Source: JAQBVV01 sp965249205 (GTDB lineage: Bacteria; Acidobacteriota; Vicinamibacteria; Vicinamibacterales; UBA2999). Taken from it: a stretch of DNA of 64,000 nt. The DNA is taken from assembly GCA_965249205.1 (NCBI GenBank), contig CBDFLL010000006.1, positions 496,001 through 560,000 on the forward strand, in the 5' to 3' direction. Positions 33,756-42,726 of this stretch are shown piece by piece. The position numbers and the translations under genes were made by a program. The notes beneath the pieces were generated by a model, which had not been told where the DNA came from, did no database searches, and worked only from the letters and a program-made list of their open reading frames with translations. The first letter of the stretch is position 1. Every line of letters starts with the position of its first letter.

Positions 33756-35972
33756 GTGAGTCGAGCAACTGTGAAACAGGCAGGCCAGATTCGTCCCCGA
33801 AGATTTGGGGCGCGCCCGCTCGTCGCTGCCGCACTGCTGCTCCCCTCGCTCACTGCCGTAGATCTGCCTGTCGCCGGCTCTCAGGCACTCGCCGCCGCCG
33901 TGCCGCAGCGCCAGGGGCAGAATCGCATCGTTGACGCATTGCCGGGTAGTTGGGGCCATATCTACGCCGACGACCTTCGCTTTCGGACGGTCGACACCGC
34001 GCGCCCGGCCATCCTGGTCGCCGGCCTTGCGTTTCAGCAACCATCACTTGGCCAGGGGCCTCCAACACTGCCGCCGAGGCCGGTTCCGGACTTACTAGGG
34101 CGCACTGAGAGGGAGGCTCGTCAATTGCTCGAGCGCGCCGGCCTCGGAGTGGGCACGGTGACCACGCGCTCGTCGCCCGCGACACCCGGCACCGTCATCA
34201 CGCAGACACCACAAGCCGATAGCACTGTGCGCGCGGGCTCAGCGGTGTCGTTCGTCTTGGCCGAGCCCGCGACTCTTTCGGTGCCCGATCTCGTTGGGCG
34301 CAGCTTGGCGCAAGCTCGCGCCATCGTCGCGAAGCTCCCGCTGTCGGAGGGGTCAGTCAGCAGGCGCGAGTCGCGGCAGCCGGAGGGCACTGTGCTGGTG
34401 CAGCAGCCCGGCGCCCGCACCGAGGTCGTCGTCGGCACAGCAATCGACCTCACGGTTGCCATCCCGAGGACCGTCGCGCTGCCGGACCTCGTGGGTCGTT
34501 CGGAATCGGAAGCGCGGCAGCTCCTCGCTCGCGCCGAGCTGAGCGTTCGCACCGTGGAGGAGGCCGAGTCACGCCGGCGACCGGGCACCGTTCTGTCACA
34601 AGCGCCGGTCCGCGGCACGCAGCTCGAGGTCGGGGCAGGCGTGGACTTCACAGTGGCGACGCTGATAACGGTCCCTGTGCCCGACCTGGTCGGCCGCACC
34701 GAGGCGGAGGCCCGAGTGCTCCTTTTCGCTGCCGAGCTCCTGGCCGGTAGCACGACGAGCCGCGAGTCGCGATTACCGCCTGGGACGGTGCTGGTCCAGT
34801 CGATCCAGGCGGGCACCCGCGTCGAGATCGGCCGTGACGTCGACGTGACCGTCGCCCGTCCGGTGACCGTACTCGTTCCAGACCTCGTCGGCCGGAACGA
34901 GAGCGCGGCCAGGAGTTTGCTCGACGCTGCCGAGCTCCTGGCTGGTGACACGACAAGCAGTGAGTCGAGAGAACCTCCGGGGACGGTGCTGGTCCAGTCG
35001 ATCACGGCCGGCACTCCCGTCGAGATCGGCCGTGGCGTCGACGTGATCATCGCTCGGCCGGTCACCGTGCTCGTTCCAGACCTCGTCGGCCGGAACGAGA
35101 GCGCGGCCAGGAGCTTGCTCGAGGCCACCGAGTTGGTCGCCGGCAACATCCAGCATCAAGAGTCGGCAGCGCAACCCGGAACCGTACTGGCCCAGTCGCT
35201 CAACCCGGGCAGTCTCGTGGAGATTGGCACGGCGGTCCCCATGCTGGTCGCGGTCGTCGAGACCGTGGAGATCCCGGACGTCGTCGGGCTCTCCGTGGAA
35301 GCGGCGAGGCGAGATCTGGTGATCGCGCGGCTCGGCGTGGGTAGCGAGGGGTTGCTCGAGACCCGCATCGAAGAAGAGAACACCGTTCTCCAACAGGGCC
35401 GCCAGGCGGGAACCGTCGCAGCGGTCGGTACGCCGATCAACCTGGTGATTGCCACGCCGGAAATGATCACCGTGCCGAACGTCGTCAGCCTGAGCGATGC
35501 CCAGGCCGCCGGCGCCATCACCGATACCGGCCTGGTGGTGGGCGTACTTACTGAGCGGTTCTCGCTGCAAGCGGGCGGCACGGTGCTGGCGCAGGGACAG
35601 GCGGCAAACACTCAAGTTGCATTCGACACGCCGATCGCGCTGCAGGTAGCGCGCCCGCGGACTGTCTGGATGGTGCCGGGCACCCTGTTGTTGCTGGCGA
35701 TGGCTACGCTGGTGCGTTTGCGGAAAGCGCGTCGAGCTGAAACCGCGCTCCCTGACGAGCGCCCGACCCCCCCGAGGGAGACCAGGGACCTGGCGGAGCT
35801 GCCCCAGCTACGGATCCGGCCCGATGCCGATGATGGAACCCAGCGAATGGAGACGCCGGCGAAGCCGCTCACGCGGCTCGAACTTCAATTCAGGGCCGTC
35901 GCCGACGCCGGCACCCAAGAAGTCCACGCCGACGGCGATTTGATCGCCTCTGAACGGAGAGCTCATGAGTAG
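33756..35972 (+). CDS. membrane protein with eight extracytoplasmic PASTA domains and no kinase domain
   Basis: A 738-residue protein. A signal segment (RPLVAAALLLPSLTAVDLPV) is followed by a linker and eight PASTA repeats from about residue 110 to 630. Seven share the V/I-P-D/N-x-V/L-G-x-S/T..A...L pattern (PVPDLLGRTEREARQLLERA, SVPDLVGRSLAQARAIVAKL, VPDLVGRNESAARSLL twice, and so on) with PGTVL.Q..AG closing each; the last, ITVPNVVSLSDAQAAGA, lacks the Gly. A transmembrane helix (VWMVPGTLLLLAMATLVRLR) and a polar tail of about 90 residues end it. PASTA modules bind peptidoglycan in bacterial kinases and penicillin-binding proteins. GTG at 33756 is chosen because the signal follows and a purine-rich site precedes it. 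Confidence 0.8.
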   Translation: MSRATVKQAGQIRPRRFGARPLVAAALLLPSLTAVDLPVAGSQALAAAVPQRQGQNRIVDALPGSWGHIYADDLRFRTVDTARPAILVAGLAFQQPSLGQGPPTLPPRPVPDLLGRTEREARQLLERAGLGVGTVTTRSSPATPGTVITQTPQADSTVRAGSAVSFVLAEPATLSVPDLVGRSLAQARAIVAKLPLSEGSVSRRESRQPEGTVLVQQPGARTEVVVGTAIDLTVAIPRTVALPDLVGRSESEARQLLARAELSVRTVEEAESRRRPGTVLSQAPVRGTQLEVGAGVDFTVATLITVPVPDLVGRTEAEARVLLFAAELLAGSTTSRESRLPPGTVLVQSIQAGTRVEIGRDVDVTVARPVTVLVPDLVGRNESAARSLLDAAELLAGDTTSSESREPPGTVLVQSITAGTPVEIGRGVDVIIARPVTVLVPDLVGRNESAARSLLEATELVAGNIQHQESAAQPGTVLAQSLNPGSLVEIGTAVPMLVAVVETVEIPDVVGLSVEAARRDLVIARLGVGSEGLLETRIEEENTVLQQGRQAGTVAAVGTPINLVIATPEMITVPNVVSLSDAQAAGAITDTGLVVGVLTERFSLQAGGTVLAQGQAANTQVAFDTPIALQVARPRTVWMVPGTLLLLAMATLVRLRKARRAETALPDERPTPPRETRDLAELPQLRIRPDADDGTQRMETPAKPLTRLELQFRAVADAGTQEVHADGDLIASERRAHE

Positions 35973-36561
35973 CGTCACCCTAAGCGATACCTTCGCCGCG
36001 GCCGACACGGAAAGATGGCGTGCGCGGCTCGAATCAAGTCCGATCTTTGAGGGGCTCGCCGCCACCCTCGCCGGGCGGACCGATATGATGAGCTGGCCCG
36101 CAACCCTCCAGGAGATCGCCAAGAAGGTTCCGGACCTGCTGCGGATCGACGTCGGCAAGGTGCTGGTCGGAGGGTGGAAAAAGAGCGAGGAGCTCCGACG
36201 CTACGCCGACCCCGAACAGTACCCTCCGGACGAGACCGTTCTCGTCGAGCTCATCCAGCACTCGATCCGTTCCTCGCACGCGCCTCACCTAGACTTTATG
36301 ATTCGCGACATGCAAGTGAGCCGCGTTGACTTCGAGCTTGACATGACCATCGACGTCGACGGCGCCGTCCTGACGATCCGTGACGGAAAGATCTGGGCGC
36401 TGTCGGTTGACACCTGCGTGGCGAGCGGAGAGCTGACGTGCGGGGAGCATTCCCTCATGAAGAAGAAATCCGAGCCCATCGAGTTCCCCGGCACCTATGA
36501 GCTCGCACAGCCCGTCCAGATCGCGCCGCCGCCGGACGCGCCGCACGAAATGACCTGGTAG
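35965..36561 (+). CDS. hypothetical protein, coupled to the PASTA gene
   Basis: A 198-residue soluble protein with no signal peptide or membrane helix. Sequence such as TLQEIAKKVPDLLRIDVGKV, LVGGWKKSEELRRYADPEQY and VSRVDFELDMTIDVDGAVLT points to a mixed alpha/beta fold; I recognise no family. It overlaps the PASTA gene by 8 bp (ATGAGTAG), so it is made together with it. It may be a cytoplasmic partner of the tail of that protein. Confidence 0.6.
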   Translation: MSSVTLSDTFAAADTERWRARLESSPIFEGLAATLAGRTDMMSWPATLQEIAKKVPDLLRIDVGKVLVGGWKKSEELRRYADPEQYPPDETVLVELIQHSIRSSHAPHLDFMIRDMQVSRVDFELDMTIDVDGAVLTIRDGKIWALSVDTCVASGELTCGEHSLMKKKSEPIEFPGTYELAQPVQIAPPPDAPHEMTW

Positions 36562-36641
36562 AGAGCCACTGATGCAGGCGGTTGCCTGCTCGAGCCTGCG
36601 TGGATCGCGATAGAATCCGAACCTGACCTACCTGACTAAGC

Positions 36642-37187
36642 ATGATGTTGCGACTAGCGGGTGTGATTGGCGTGCTTGTGGCGTGTGCCGCGCTCCAGTT
36701 GCCTCTGCGCGGGCAGGCGGGCGTCGCAGCGGCAGCCCCAATCATCGTGCTCGAAACGTCGAAGGGCATTATCGAGTTCGAGACGTATCCCGACACGGCG
36801 CCCAAGGCGGTCGCGCACATCGTGGCGCTCGTGGGGAGGAACTTCTACAGGGGGCTCCGCTTCCACCGCGTCGTGCCTGACTTCGTCATCCAGATCGGCG
36901 ATCCGACGACGCGCGATTTCACCAGGCAGCAGTACTGGGGCAGTTACTCCAGTGGAAATCCGGTGGGGGTGTCGGAGCTGTCTGGGGGCCGGAAGCACGT
37001 GGCCGGCGCGGTCTCGTTGGCGCACCTCGGTGACGCGAGCACGGTGGACAGTCAGTTCTTCATCTGCCTGACTGCTCAGCCTCAGCTCGATGGCAAACAT
37101 CCGGTCATCGGCAAGGTGATCTCAGGCCTGGACGTGGCTCGCACGATCGTTCTGGCCGACCGGCTTGTGCGGGCGAGCGTGCGTTAG
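36642..37187 (+). CDS. secreted cyclophilin-type peptidyl-prolyl cis-trans isomerase
   Basis: A 181-residue protein with a signal peptide (MLRLAGVIGVLVACAALQLP) and a full cyclophilin domain: IVLETSKGIIEFETYPDTAP, GLRFHRVVPDFVIQIGDPT (the FHR and Q of the active site), SLAHLGDASTVDSQFFICL and LDGKHPVIGKVISGLDV. It should catalyse proline isomerisation during folding of exported proteins. The position of the usual Trp in the active-site rim is HPV. It stands 45 bp before the formate dehydrogenase gene and may be cotranscribed. Confidence 0.9.
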   Translation: MMLRLAGVIGVLVACAALQLPLRGQAGVAAAAPIIVLETSKGIIEFETYPDTAPKAVAHIVALVGRNFYRGLRFHRVVPDFVIQIGDPTTRDFTRQQYWGSYSSGNPVGVSELSGGRKHVAGAVSLAHLGDASTVDSQFFICLTAQPQLDGKHPVIGKVISGLDVARTIVLADRLVRASVR

Positions 37188-37232
37188 ATCTCGTAGCGTG
37201 CCCCACTTCCCTGTGCTAATCTAGGCGCCAAT

Positions 37233-40232
37233 ATGTCGATGTCCCGGCGCACGTTTCTAAAGGCCTCCGTCGCGGGCGGGGTCGGCATCAGCGCGCTCGG
37301 CTTCGATCTGCGGCCGGCCTACGCGGCGGTTCGACAACTCAAGATTCGTAACGCGCGCGAGTACAAGACGGTCTGTCCGTACTGCGCTGTTGGCTGCGGC
37401 ACGATCGCCTACGTGCACGGCAGCGGTGGACTCAACACGACCAACACCATCATCCATGTCGAGGGCGATCCGGACAGCCCGATCAACGGAGGGACGCTGT
37501 GCCCGAAGGGCGCCTCGCAGATGCAGTTGGCGATCAGCCCGCGTCTGCGCAAGAGTCCCATGTACCGCGAAGCAGGCGGCAGCGAGTGGCGCGAGGTTGA
37601 TTGGGACTTCGCGATGGAGTGGTTTGCGCGCAAGTTCAAGGAGTCGCGCGACAACACCTTCATCGAGCAGGATACGCAGGGCCGCACGGTCAATCGCACC
37701 AACGGCATCGCGTGGGTCGGTAGCGCGACGGTGGCCAACGAGGACGCGTATCTGATCACGAAGACGATGCGCGCGATGGGGCTGACGTATATAGACCATC
37801 AGGCCCGCATATGACACAGCCCCACGGTGGCCAGTTTGGCCGCCACGTTCGGTCGAGGCGCGATGACCAACCACTGGAAGGACATCAAGAACGCCGATGT
37901 TGTTCTGGTGATGGGGGCCAATCCGGCTGAGAATCATCCGTGCGGTTTCAAGTGGGCGCTTGAGGCGCGCGACGAAAACGGTGCCACGCTCGTTACGATC
38001 GACCCGCGGTACACGCGGACGTCTGCGGTCGCCGACAAGCATCTGCAGATTCGGCCTGGTTCCGACATCGCCATTCTCGGCGGATTGATCCGGTACATGC
38101 TCGCCAACGACTTGCACCACGCGGACTACGTGCGGGCGCACACCAACGCGTCATTCATCGTCAGCGGCGATTTCGGGTTCGAAGATGGGCTGTTCTCTGG
38201 GTTCGACGAGGCGGCGAGCCGCTACGACAAGACCTCGTGGAGCTACGAGATGGGCCCCGATGGTTTCGTGCGTCGCGACCCGACGCTTGAGCACCCGAGC
38301 AGCGTGTTCCAGCTCCTCAAGAACCACTACGAACGCTATACGCCCGCGATGGTGGCGCAGATTGCCGGCTGCTCCGAGGAAAAGTTCCTCGAGATGGCCG
38401 ACATCATCTGCTCGACGGGCCGGGCGGATCGCGTCGGCACGATCATGTATGCGGTTGGCTGGACCATGCACACAGTGGGCAGCCAGATCATCCGCACCGG
38501 GGCGATCCTGCAGTTGCTGCTGGGCAACATCGGCAGACCGGGCGGCGGCATCAACGCCCTGCGCGGGCACGCGAACGTTCAGGGTGCCACGGACCACGCG
38601 ATCGTGGCCGGCATTCTGCCTGGTTACCTGAGGGTGCCGACGCCCGAACAGGCCACGCTTCAGGATCATCTGGCCGCGTCGACGCCGAGGCCGCTCGTGC
38701 CGAACACGGTGAATTACTGGGGCAACTATCCAAAGTTCCTCGTATCGCAACTCAAGGCATGGTTCGGAGACAACGCGACGGCCGCCAACGAGTTTGGCTA
38801 CCAGTACCTGGGCAAGCAGGACGGCGACGCGACGTGGCTGTCGATCTGGGACGAAGCGCATCAGGGGCGCCTCGAAGGCTTCGTCACGCTCGGGTTCAAC
38901 CCGTTGCTGGCCGGACCCGATGTGCCGCGGCTGCTGGAATCGATGTCGAAGCTGAAGTGGATGGCGGTCATCGATCCGTTCCTGCTCGACAGTGCCGAGT
39001 TCTGGCGCGCGCCAGGCATGGACCCAGCCGAGATCGACACCGAGGTGATGTACATGCCGACCACGCACTGGATCGAGCGCGATGGCTCGTTCACCAACAG
39101 TGGCCGGTGGGCCCAGTGGAAAGAGAAGGCGATCGACCCGCCCGAGGGCGTGCAGTCCGACACCTGGGTTCTGTCGGAGTTGTTCTGGCGGGTGAAGGAG
39201 CTGTACCAGCAGGAAGGCGGCGCCTACAACGAGCCGATCCAGAACCTGGCCTGGAGCTACTTGAATCCGCGCGAGCCGACGCTGACCGAGCTGGCCAAGG
39301 AGATTAACGGATACGACCGCGCGACCGGGCAGCTGCTCACGTCGTTCGCGCAGCTCACGGCGGACGGCGCCACCAGCTCAGGTAACTGGATTTACGCAGG
39401 CAGTTACACCGAGGCTGGCAACATGATGGCGCGGCGTGGCACCGATGACCCCACGGGGCTGGGCATGCACCACGACTGGGCATGGAGCTGGCCACTGAAC
39501 CGGCGTGTGCTCTACAACCGGGCGTCGGCTGACGCAGAGGGACGGCCGTGGGATCAGACGCGATCTGGCATCGCGTGGAATGGCCGCGAGTGGATCGGTG
39601 ATGTGCCGGACTACGGCCGCACGACTCCGCCGGACGGTGCCGGCGCGTTCATCATGACCGAGGAAGGCGTCGCGCGCCTGTTCAGCAGCGCCCTGGCCGA
39701 TGGCCCGTTCTCCGAGCACTACGAGCCGGTCGAGAGCCCCACGACTAACCCGCTGCACGAATCGGTCGCGGTGAATCCGGTTATCAACTGGTACGACGGC
39801 GTGCGCGAGACGCTGGCTGCCGAGGGCGACGATTTCCCCTATGCGTGCACGGTGTACCGGGTCGTTGAGCACGAGCACTTTGTCACCTTCAACGTGCCGC
39901 TACTCGTGGAGGCCATGCCCGATTTCTTCGTTGAGATCCCCGAGGGGTTGGCGGCGGAGAAGGGGATCGAGAACGGTGGTCGCGCGCGGGTCTGGTCCAA
40001 GCGGGGCGAGGTCGAGGGCGTCGCCATCGTGACCAAGCGCATCAAGCCGCTCCTGGTCAATGGCAGGACGGTCTGGACCGTCGGCATTCCCGTGCACTGG
40101 GGCTTCGTCGGCGTCACGCGTGGAGCGATGGCGAATCTGCTGACGCCGTATATTGGCGACGCCAACACCCGTTGCCCGGAGTTCAAGGCGTTCCTCGTGA
40201 ACGTGGAAAGGGCGGAACCGCTGTCGACGTAG
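37233..40232 (+). CDS. fdnG: formate dehydrogenase alpha subunit, selenocysteine-containing (TGA at codon 194)
   Basis: A 999-residue molybdopterin bis(MGD) catalytic subunit that oxidises formate to CO2 in the periplasm. A twin-arginine signal (SRRTFLKASVAGG) leads to a [4Fe-4S] binding site (CPYCAVGCG, then LCPKGASQ). The in-frame TGA at 37812-37814 lies in QARI-(Sec)-HSPTVASL, exactly where FdnG/FdoG have selenocysteine. The frame continues unbroken with FGRGAMTNHWKDIKNADVVL. A hairpin follows directly (GGTGGCC, loop, GGCCGCC), matching the required SECIS position. The rest has the expected MGD-binding blocks (GANPAENHPCGFK, GNIGRPGGGINALRGHANVQ) and the C-terminal FVTFNVPLLVEAM..FV..P. 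Annotators that stop at TGA would split it in two. Beta and gamma subunits follow. Confidence 0.93.
37812..37860 (+). promoter_or_regulatory. selenocysteine codon and SECIS-like hairpin
   Basis: The TGA (37812-37814) is followed by a stem GGTGGCC pairing with GGCCGCC around the loop AGTTT; the loop contains the GU pattern of bacterial SECIS elements and lies about 10-30 nt downstream of TGA, as in E. coli fdhF. SelB would bind it to recruit Sec-tRNA. Confidence 0.75.
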
Positions 40233-40247
40233 CGCATCTGAATCCCC

Positions 40248-41126
40248 ATGCCAGATACCCTCGCCATCAAACGGATCTCGGCCACTCCAAGCGCCATGAT
40301 TCCGTTGTCGTCCTTGCGGTCGAGCGGACCGGTGTACTCGAAGCTGGTCGATATTTCCAAGTGCATCGGGTGCAAGGGGTGTGAGGTTGCCTGCAAGGAA
40401 TGGAATGACCTGAAGGTGGAGCAGACCTCCAACTTCGGGAGCATGCAGAGCCATCGGGATCTGACATCGAACACCTGGTTGCTGATGCGGTTCAACGAGG
40501 TGGCCGTTGGCGACGACGACGTCGACTGGCTGATCAAGAAGGACGCCTGTCTGCACTGCGAGGACCCAGGCTGTTTGTTTGCGTGTCCGGCGCCAGGCGC
40601 GATCGTCCAGTATCAAAACGGCATCGTCGACTTCAATCAGGATCAGTGCATCGGGTGTCAGTACTGTGTCTCGGGCTGCCCGTTCGACATTCCGCGATTC
40701 GACAAGGAAAGCAAGACCGTCGCGAAGTGCAACATGTGCATCGACCGCGTCGAGGCCGGGCTCGAACCGGCCTGCGTCAAGACCTGTCCGACCAACGCTA
40801 TCCAGTGGGGCCTCAAGGAGGACATGCTGGCGCTGGCCGAGAAGAAGGTCGAAACAATGCAGCGGCGCGGGTTCGAGCACGCGGCGCTCTATAACCCTGG
40901 TGGCGTCGGCGGCACACACATGATGTATGTCGTGCCGCACGGAGACCGGTTGGAGGACTACAGCCTGCCGGCGCACCCCGTGGCGAGTCCCACACCGCTC
41001 AGTGGGCTCAACGTGCTGCAACGCGTCGGCTCGTATCTCCTCGGCTTCGGCGTTCTGGGTGCGCTGGGGCACCTGCTGGCCTTTGGCCCGGAGAGTCCGG
41101 ACAGCGACGAGGGCCCGGACGCGTGA
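40248..41126 (+). CDS. fdoH: formate dehydrogenase beta subunit, four-[4Fe-4S] electron-transfer protein
   Basis: A 292-residue protein with four ferredoxin-like cysteine clusters: CIGCKGCEVACKEW, CLHCEDPGCLFACP, CIGCQYCVSGCP and CNMCIDR..PACVKTCP. A C-terminal hydrophobic helix (VGSYLLGFGVLGALGHLLAF) anchors it at the membrane, as in FdnH/FdoH. It passes electrons from the alpha subunit to the cytochrome b subunit encoded next. The first 30 residues are an extension over the E. coli protein. Starts 15 bp after the alpha stop and overlaps the gamma gene by 4 bp. Confidence 0.92.
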   Translation: MPDTLAIKRISATPSAMIPLSSLRSSGPVYSKLVDISKCIGCKGCEVACKEWNDLKVEQTSNFGSMQSHRDLTSNTWLLMRFNEVAVGDDDVDWLIKKDACLHCEDPGCLFACPAPGAIVQYQNGIVDFNQDQCIGCQYCVSGCPFDIPRFDKESKTVAKCNMCIDRVEAGLEPACVKTCPTNAIQWGLKEDMLALAEKKVETMQRRGFEHAALYNPGGVGGTHMMYVVPHGDRLEDYSLPAHPVASPTPLSGLNVLQRVGSYLLGFGVLGALGHLLAFGPESPDSDEGPDA

Positions 41127-41737
41127 GGCCTCGCCTCCTGCCTCGTTTTTCGTTTCTGGAGCGCGTCGTCCATTGGGTCGTGGGTGTGACCTTCGTGGTG
41201 CTTCTGCTCACGGGCCTAGCGTTCTCATACCCGTCGTTGTTCTGGCTCACGACATTCGTCGGGGGAGGGCCGGCCGCGCGGGTCCTGCACCCGCAGGTGG
41301 GCGCGGTGTTCGGCGTCGGGCTCTGCGTGATGTTTCTGCTGTGGGTCAAGGATATGTTCCTCGACGCGTTGGACAAGCAGTGGCTGGGAGCCGTCAAGCA
41401 CTACGCCATGCACGAGCGTGACAAGGTGCCGCCGGCTGGCAAGTACAACGCCGGGCAGAAGATGTTCTTCTGGCTCCAGAGCGTGCTCGGCGTGCTGTTT
41501 GTCGTCACGGGCGTGTTGCTGTGGTTCCCGGAGTATTTCGGTGCCGGGTTGCTCAACACGGCGCGGCTGGTCCATTACGTTGCCACACTGGGAGGCGGGT
41601 TGTTGCTGATCGTCCACGTGTATCTCGGTACCGTGGCCTACCCTGGCACTGCCCGCAGCATGATTGACGGCAAGGTCACCGAGGCGTGGGCGCGGCACCA
41701 TCACCCGCGCTGGTCCGGCGACCGAGTCGACGGTTGA
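41123..41737 (+). CDS. fdoI: formate dehydrogenase gamma subunit, cytochrome b556 type
   Basis: A 204-residue membrane protein with four helices: FLERVVHWVVGVTFVVLLLT, HPQVGAVFGVGLCVMFLLW, KMFFWLQSVLGVLFVVTGVL and LVHYVATLGGGLLLIVHVYL. Histidines in the first, second and fourth helices (VVHWV, LHPQV, LVHYV, IVHVY) provide haem b ligands as in FdnI, which transfers electrons from formate to menaquinone. Start is GTG overlapping the beta stop (GTGA). Ends HHHPRWSGDRVDG. Confidence 0.9.
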   Translation: MRPRLLPRFSFLERVVHWVVGVTFVVLLLTGLAFSYPSLFWLTTFVGGGPAARVLHPQVGAVFGVGLCVMFLLWVKDMFLDALDKQWLGAVKHYAMHERDKVPPAGKYNAGQKMFFWLQSVLGVLFVVTGVLLWFPEYFGAGLLNTARLVHYVATLGGGLLLIVHVYLGTVAYPGTARSMIDGKVTEAWARHHHPRWSGDRVDG

Positions 41738-42594
41738 ATCGCCCGTCGGCGGTGGCGACCCGCCGGGCGGCCCGCGCCACGCGGGCGCGCGCGCTGCTCA
41801 CCGAACGCCCCCATACCGAACCGCTCCTCGGTTTCTACGTGTCGCTACTCGATTTGCAAGCCGCCGTGTGCGACCGGAACGACGCGGCCCGATGGTTTCC
41901 GGCTGTCGAGGCGCCGGCGTCGGAGCAGCCACGGCTGCGGCTCGAGCGTCTCCCGCTCGACGTGCTATCTCCGCGGTTTCGTCGGTTCTGCCAGGGCGTA
42001 CCGGCGTCGGCGCCAGAGCCGATCAGGCTTGCGGCTCAGGCAGTGTCAGGTGGCGACGCGGCGCGGCGAGCGGAGCTGTTGTTGGCGCTGCTGACGGGGG
42101 CCGACTTTGATGCCGCCGCGGCGGCCTTGGGGAGCGAGCCCGTGCCGCTGGCGTTCCTGGCGCGCGGGTTTCTGTCGCCGGTCGCCGAGGCGCTGTCCGA
42201 GCTCGTCGATATTCCTGGCGACGCAGAACGCTCACCGTCGTGCTCCTGCTGCGGGTGGCCGCCGCAGGTCTCGCTGCTCAGGGACGAGACGGAGACGCAG
42301 GGCATCCGCCGGCTTGTCTGCGCATTTTGCGCTGTGTCCTGGGTGTTTCCCCGGTCGTCCTGTCCTGGCTGTTCCACCACGGACGAGAAAGGTCTCGCAC
42401 TCCATGTCGGCGACACGACGCCCCACGTGCGCGTCGAGGCGTGCTCACATTGCAACCGCTATCTGAAGTCGGTGGATCTCCGGGTGCTTGGTCTGGCGGA
42501 GCCGCTCGTCGACGATCTGGCCACCCCAGAGCTCGACCTCTGGGCGGAGGAGCAGGGGCTCGAGAAGATCACACCAAACCTGCTCGGGCTGTGA
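41734..42594 (+). CDS. fdhE: formate dehydrogenase accessory protein FdhE
   Basis: A 286-residue rubredoxin-like maturation protein needed for active respiratory formate dehydrogenase; it contains zinc- or iron-binding CxxC pairs: CSCCGWPPQ, CAFCAVSWVF, SSCPGC and ACSHCNRYLK. The C-terminal EEQGLEKITPNLLGL is typical. TTG at 41734 overlaps the gamma stop (TTGA), so all four genes form a coupled operon. A longer frame to 41686 lies inside the gamma gene and is less likely. Confidence 0.88.
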   Translation: MNRPSAVATRRAARATRARALLTERPHTEPLLGFYVSLLDLQAAVCDRNDAARWFPAVEAPASEQPRLRLERLPLDVLSPRFRRFCQGVPASAPEPIRLAAQAVSGGDAARRAELLLALLTGADFDAAAAALGSEPVPLAFLARGFLSPVAEALSELVDIPGDAERSPSCSCCGWPPQVSLLRDETETQGIRRLVCAFCAVSWVFPRSSCPGCSTTDEKGLALHVGDTTPHVRVEACSHCNRYLKSVDLRVLGLAEPLVDDLATPELDLWAEEQGLEKITPNLLGL

Positions 42595-42726
42595 CAGTCG
42601 CGACGGCTGTCGGGCTTATCTGATCTGCAGACTCCGGAACTTCAACGTGCCGCCTGTGGCGCCAGGAGGGCGATCCCGGGCGGAGCTGAACGTGGTGACG
42701 GATCGGATTGAGATACCCTAGACCGC

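Noticed and set aside
34080..35660. DNA-level repeat array or CRISPR-like structure
   Set aside because: The periodicity (about 200 bp) is that of the PASTA-coding repeats; there are no short identical repeats with unique spacers anywhere in the window.
37812..37814. TGA splitting the formate dehydrogenase gene as a nonsense mutation
   Set aside because: It lies exactly at the known selenocysteine position, the frame continues intact for 806 codons, and a SECIS-like hairpin follows.
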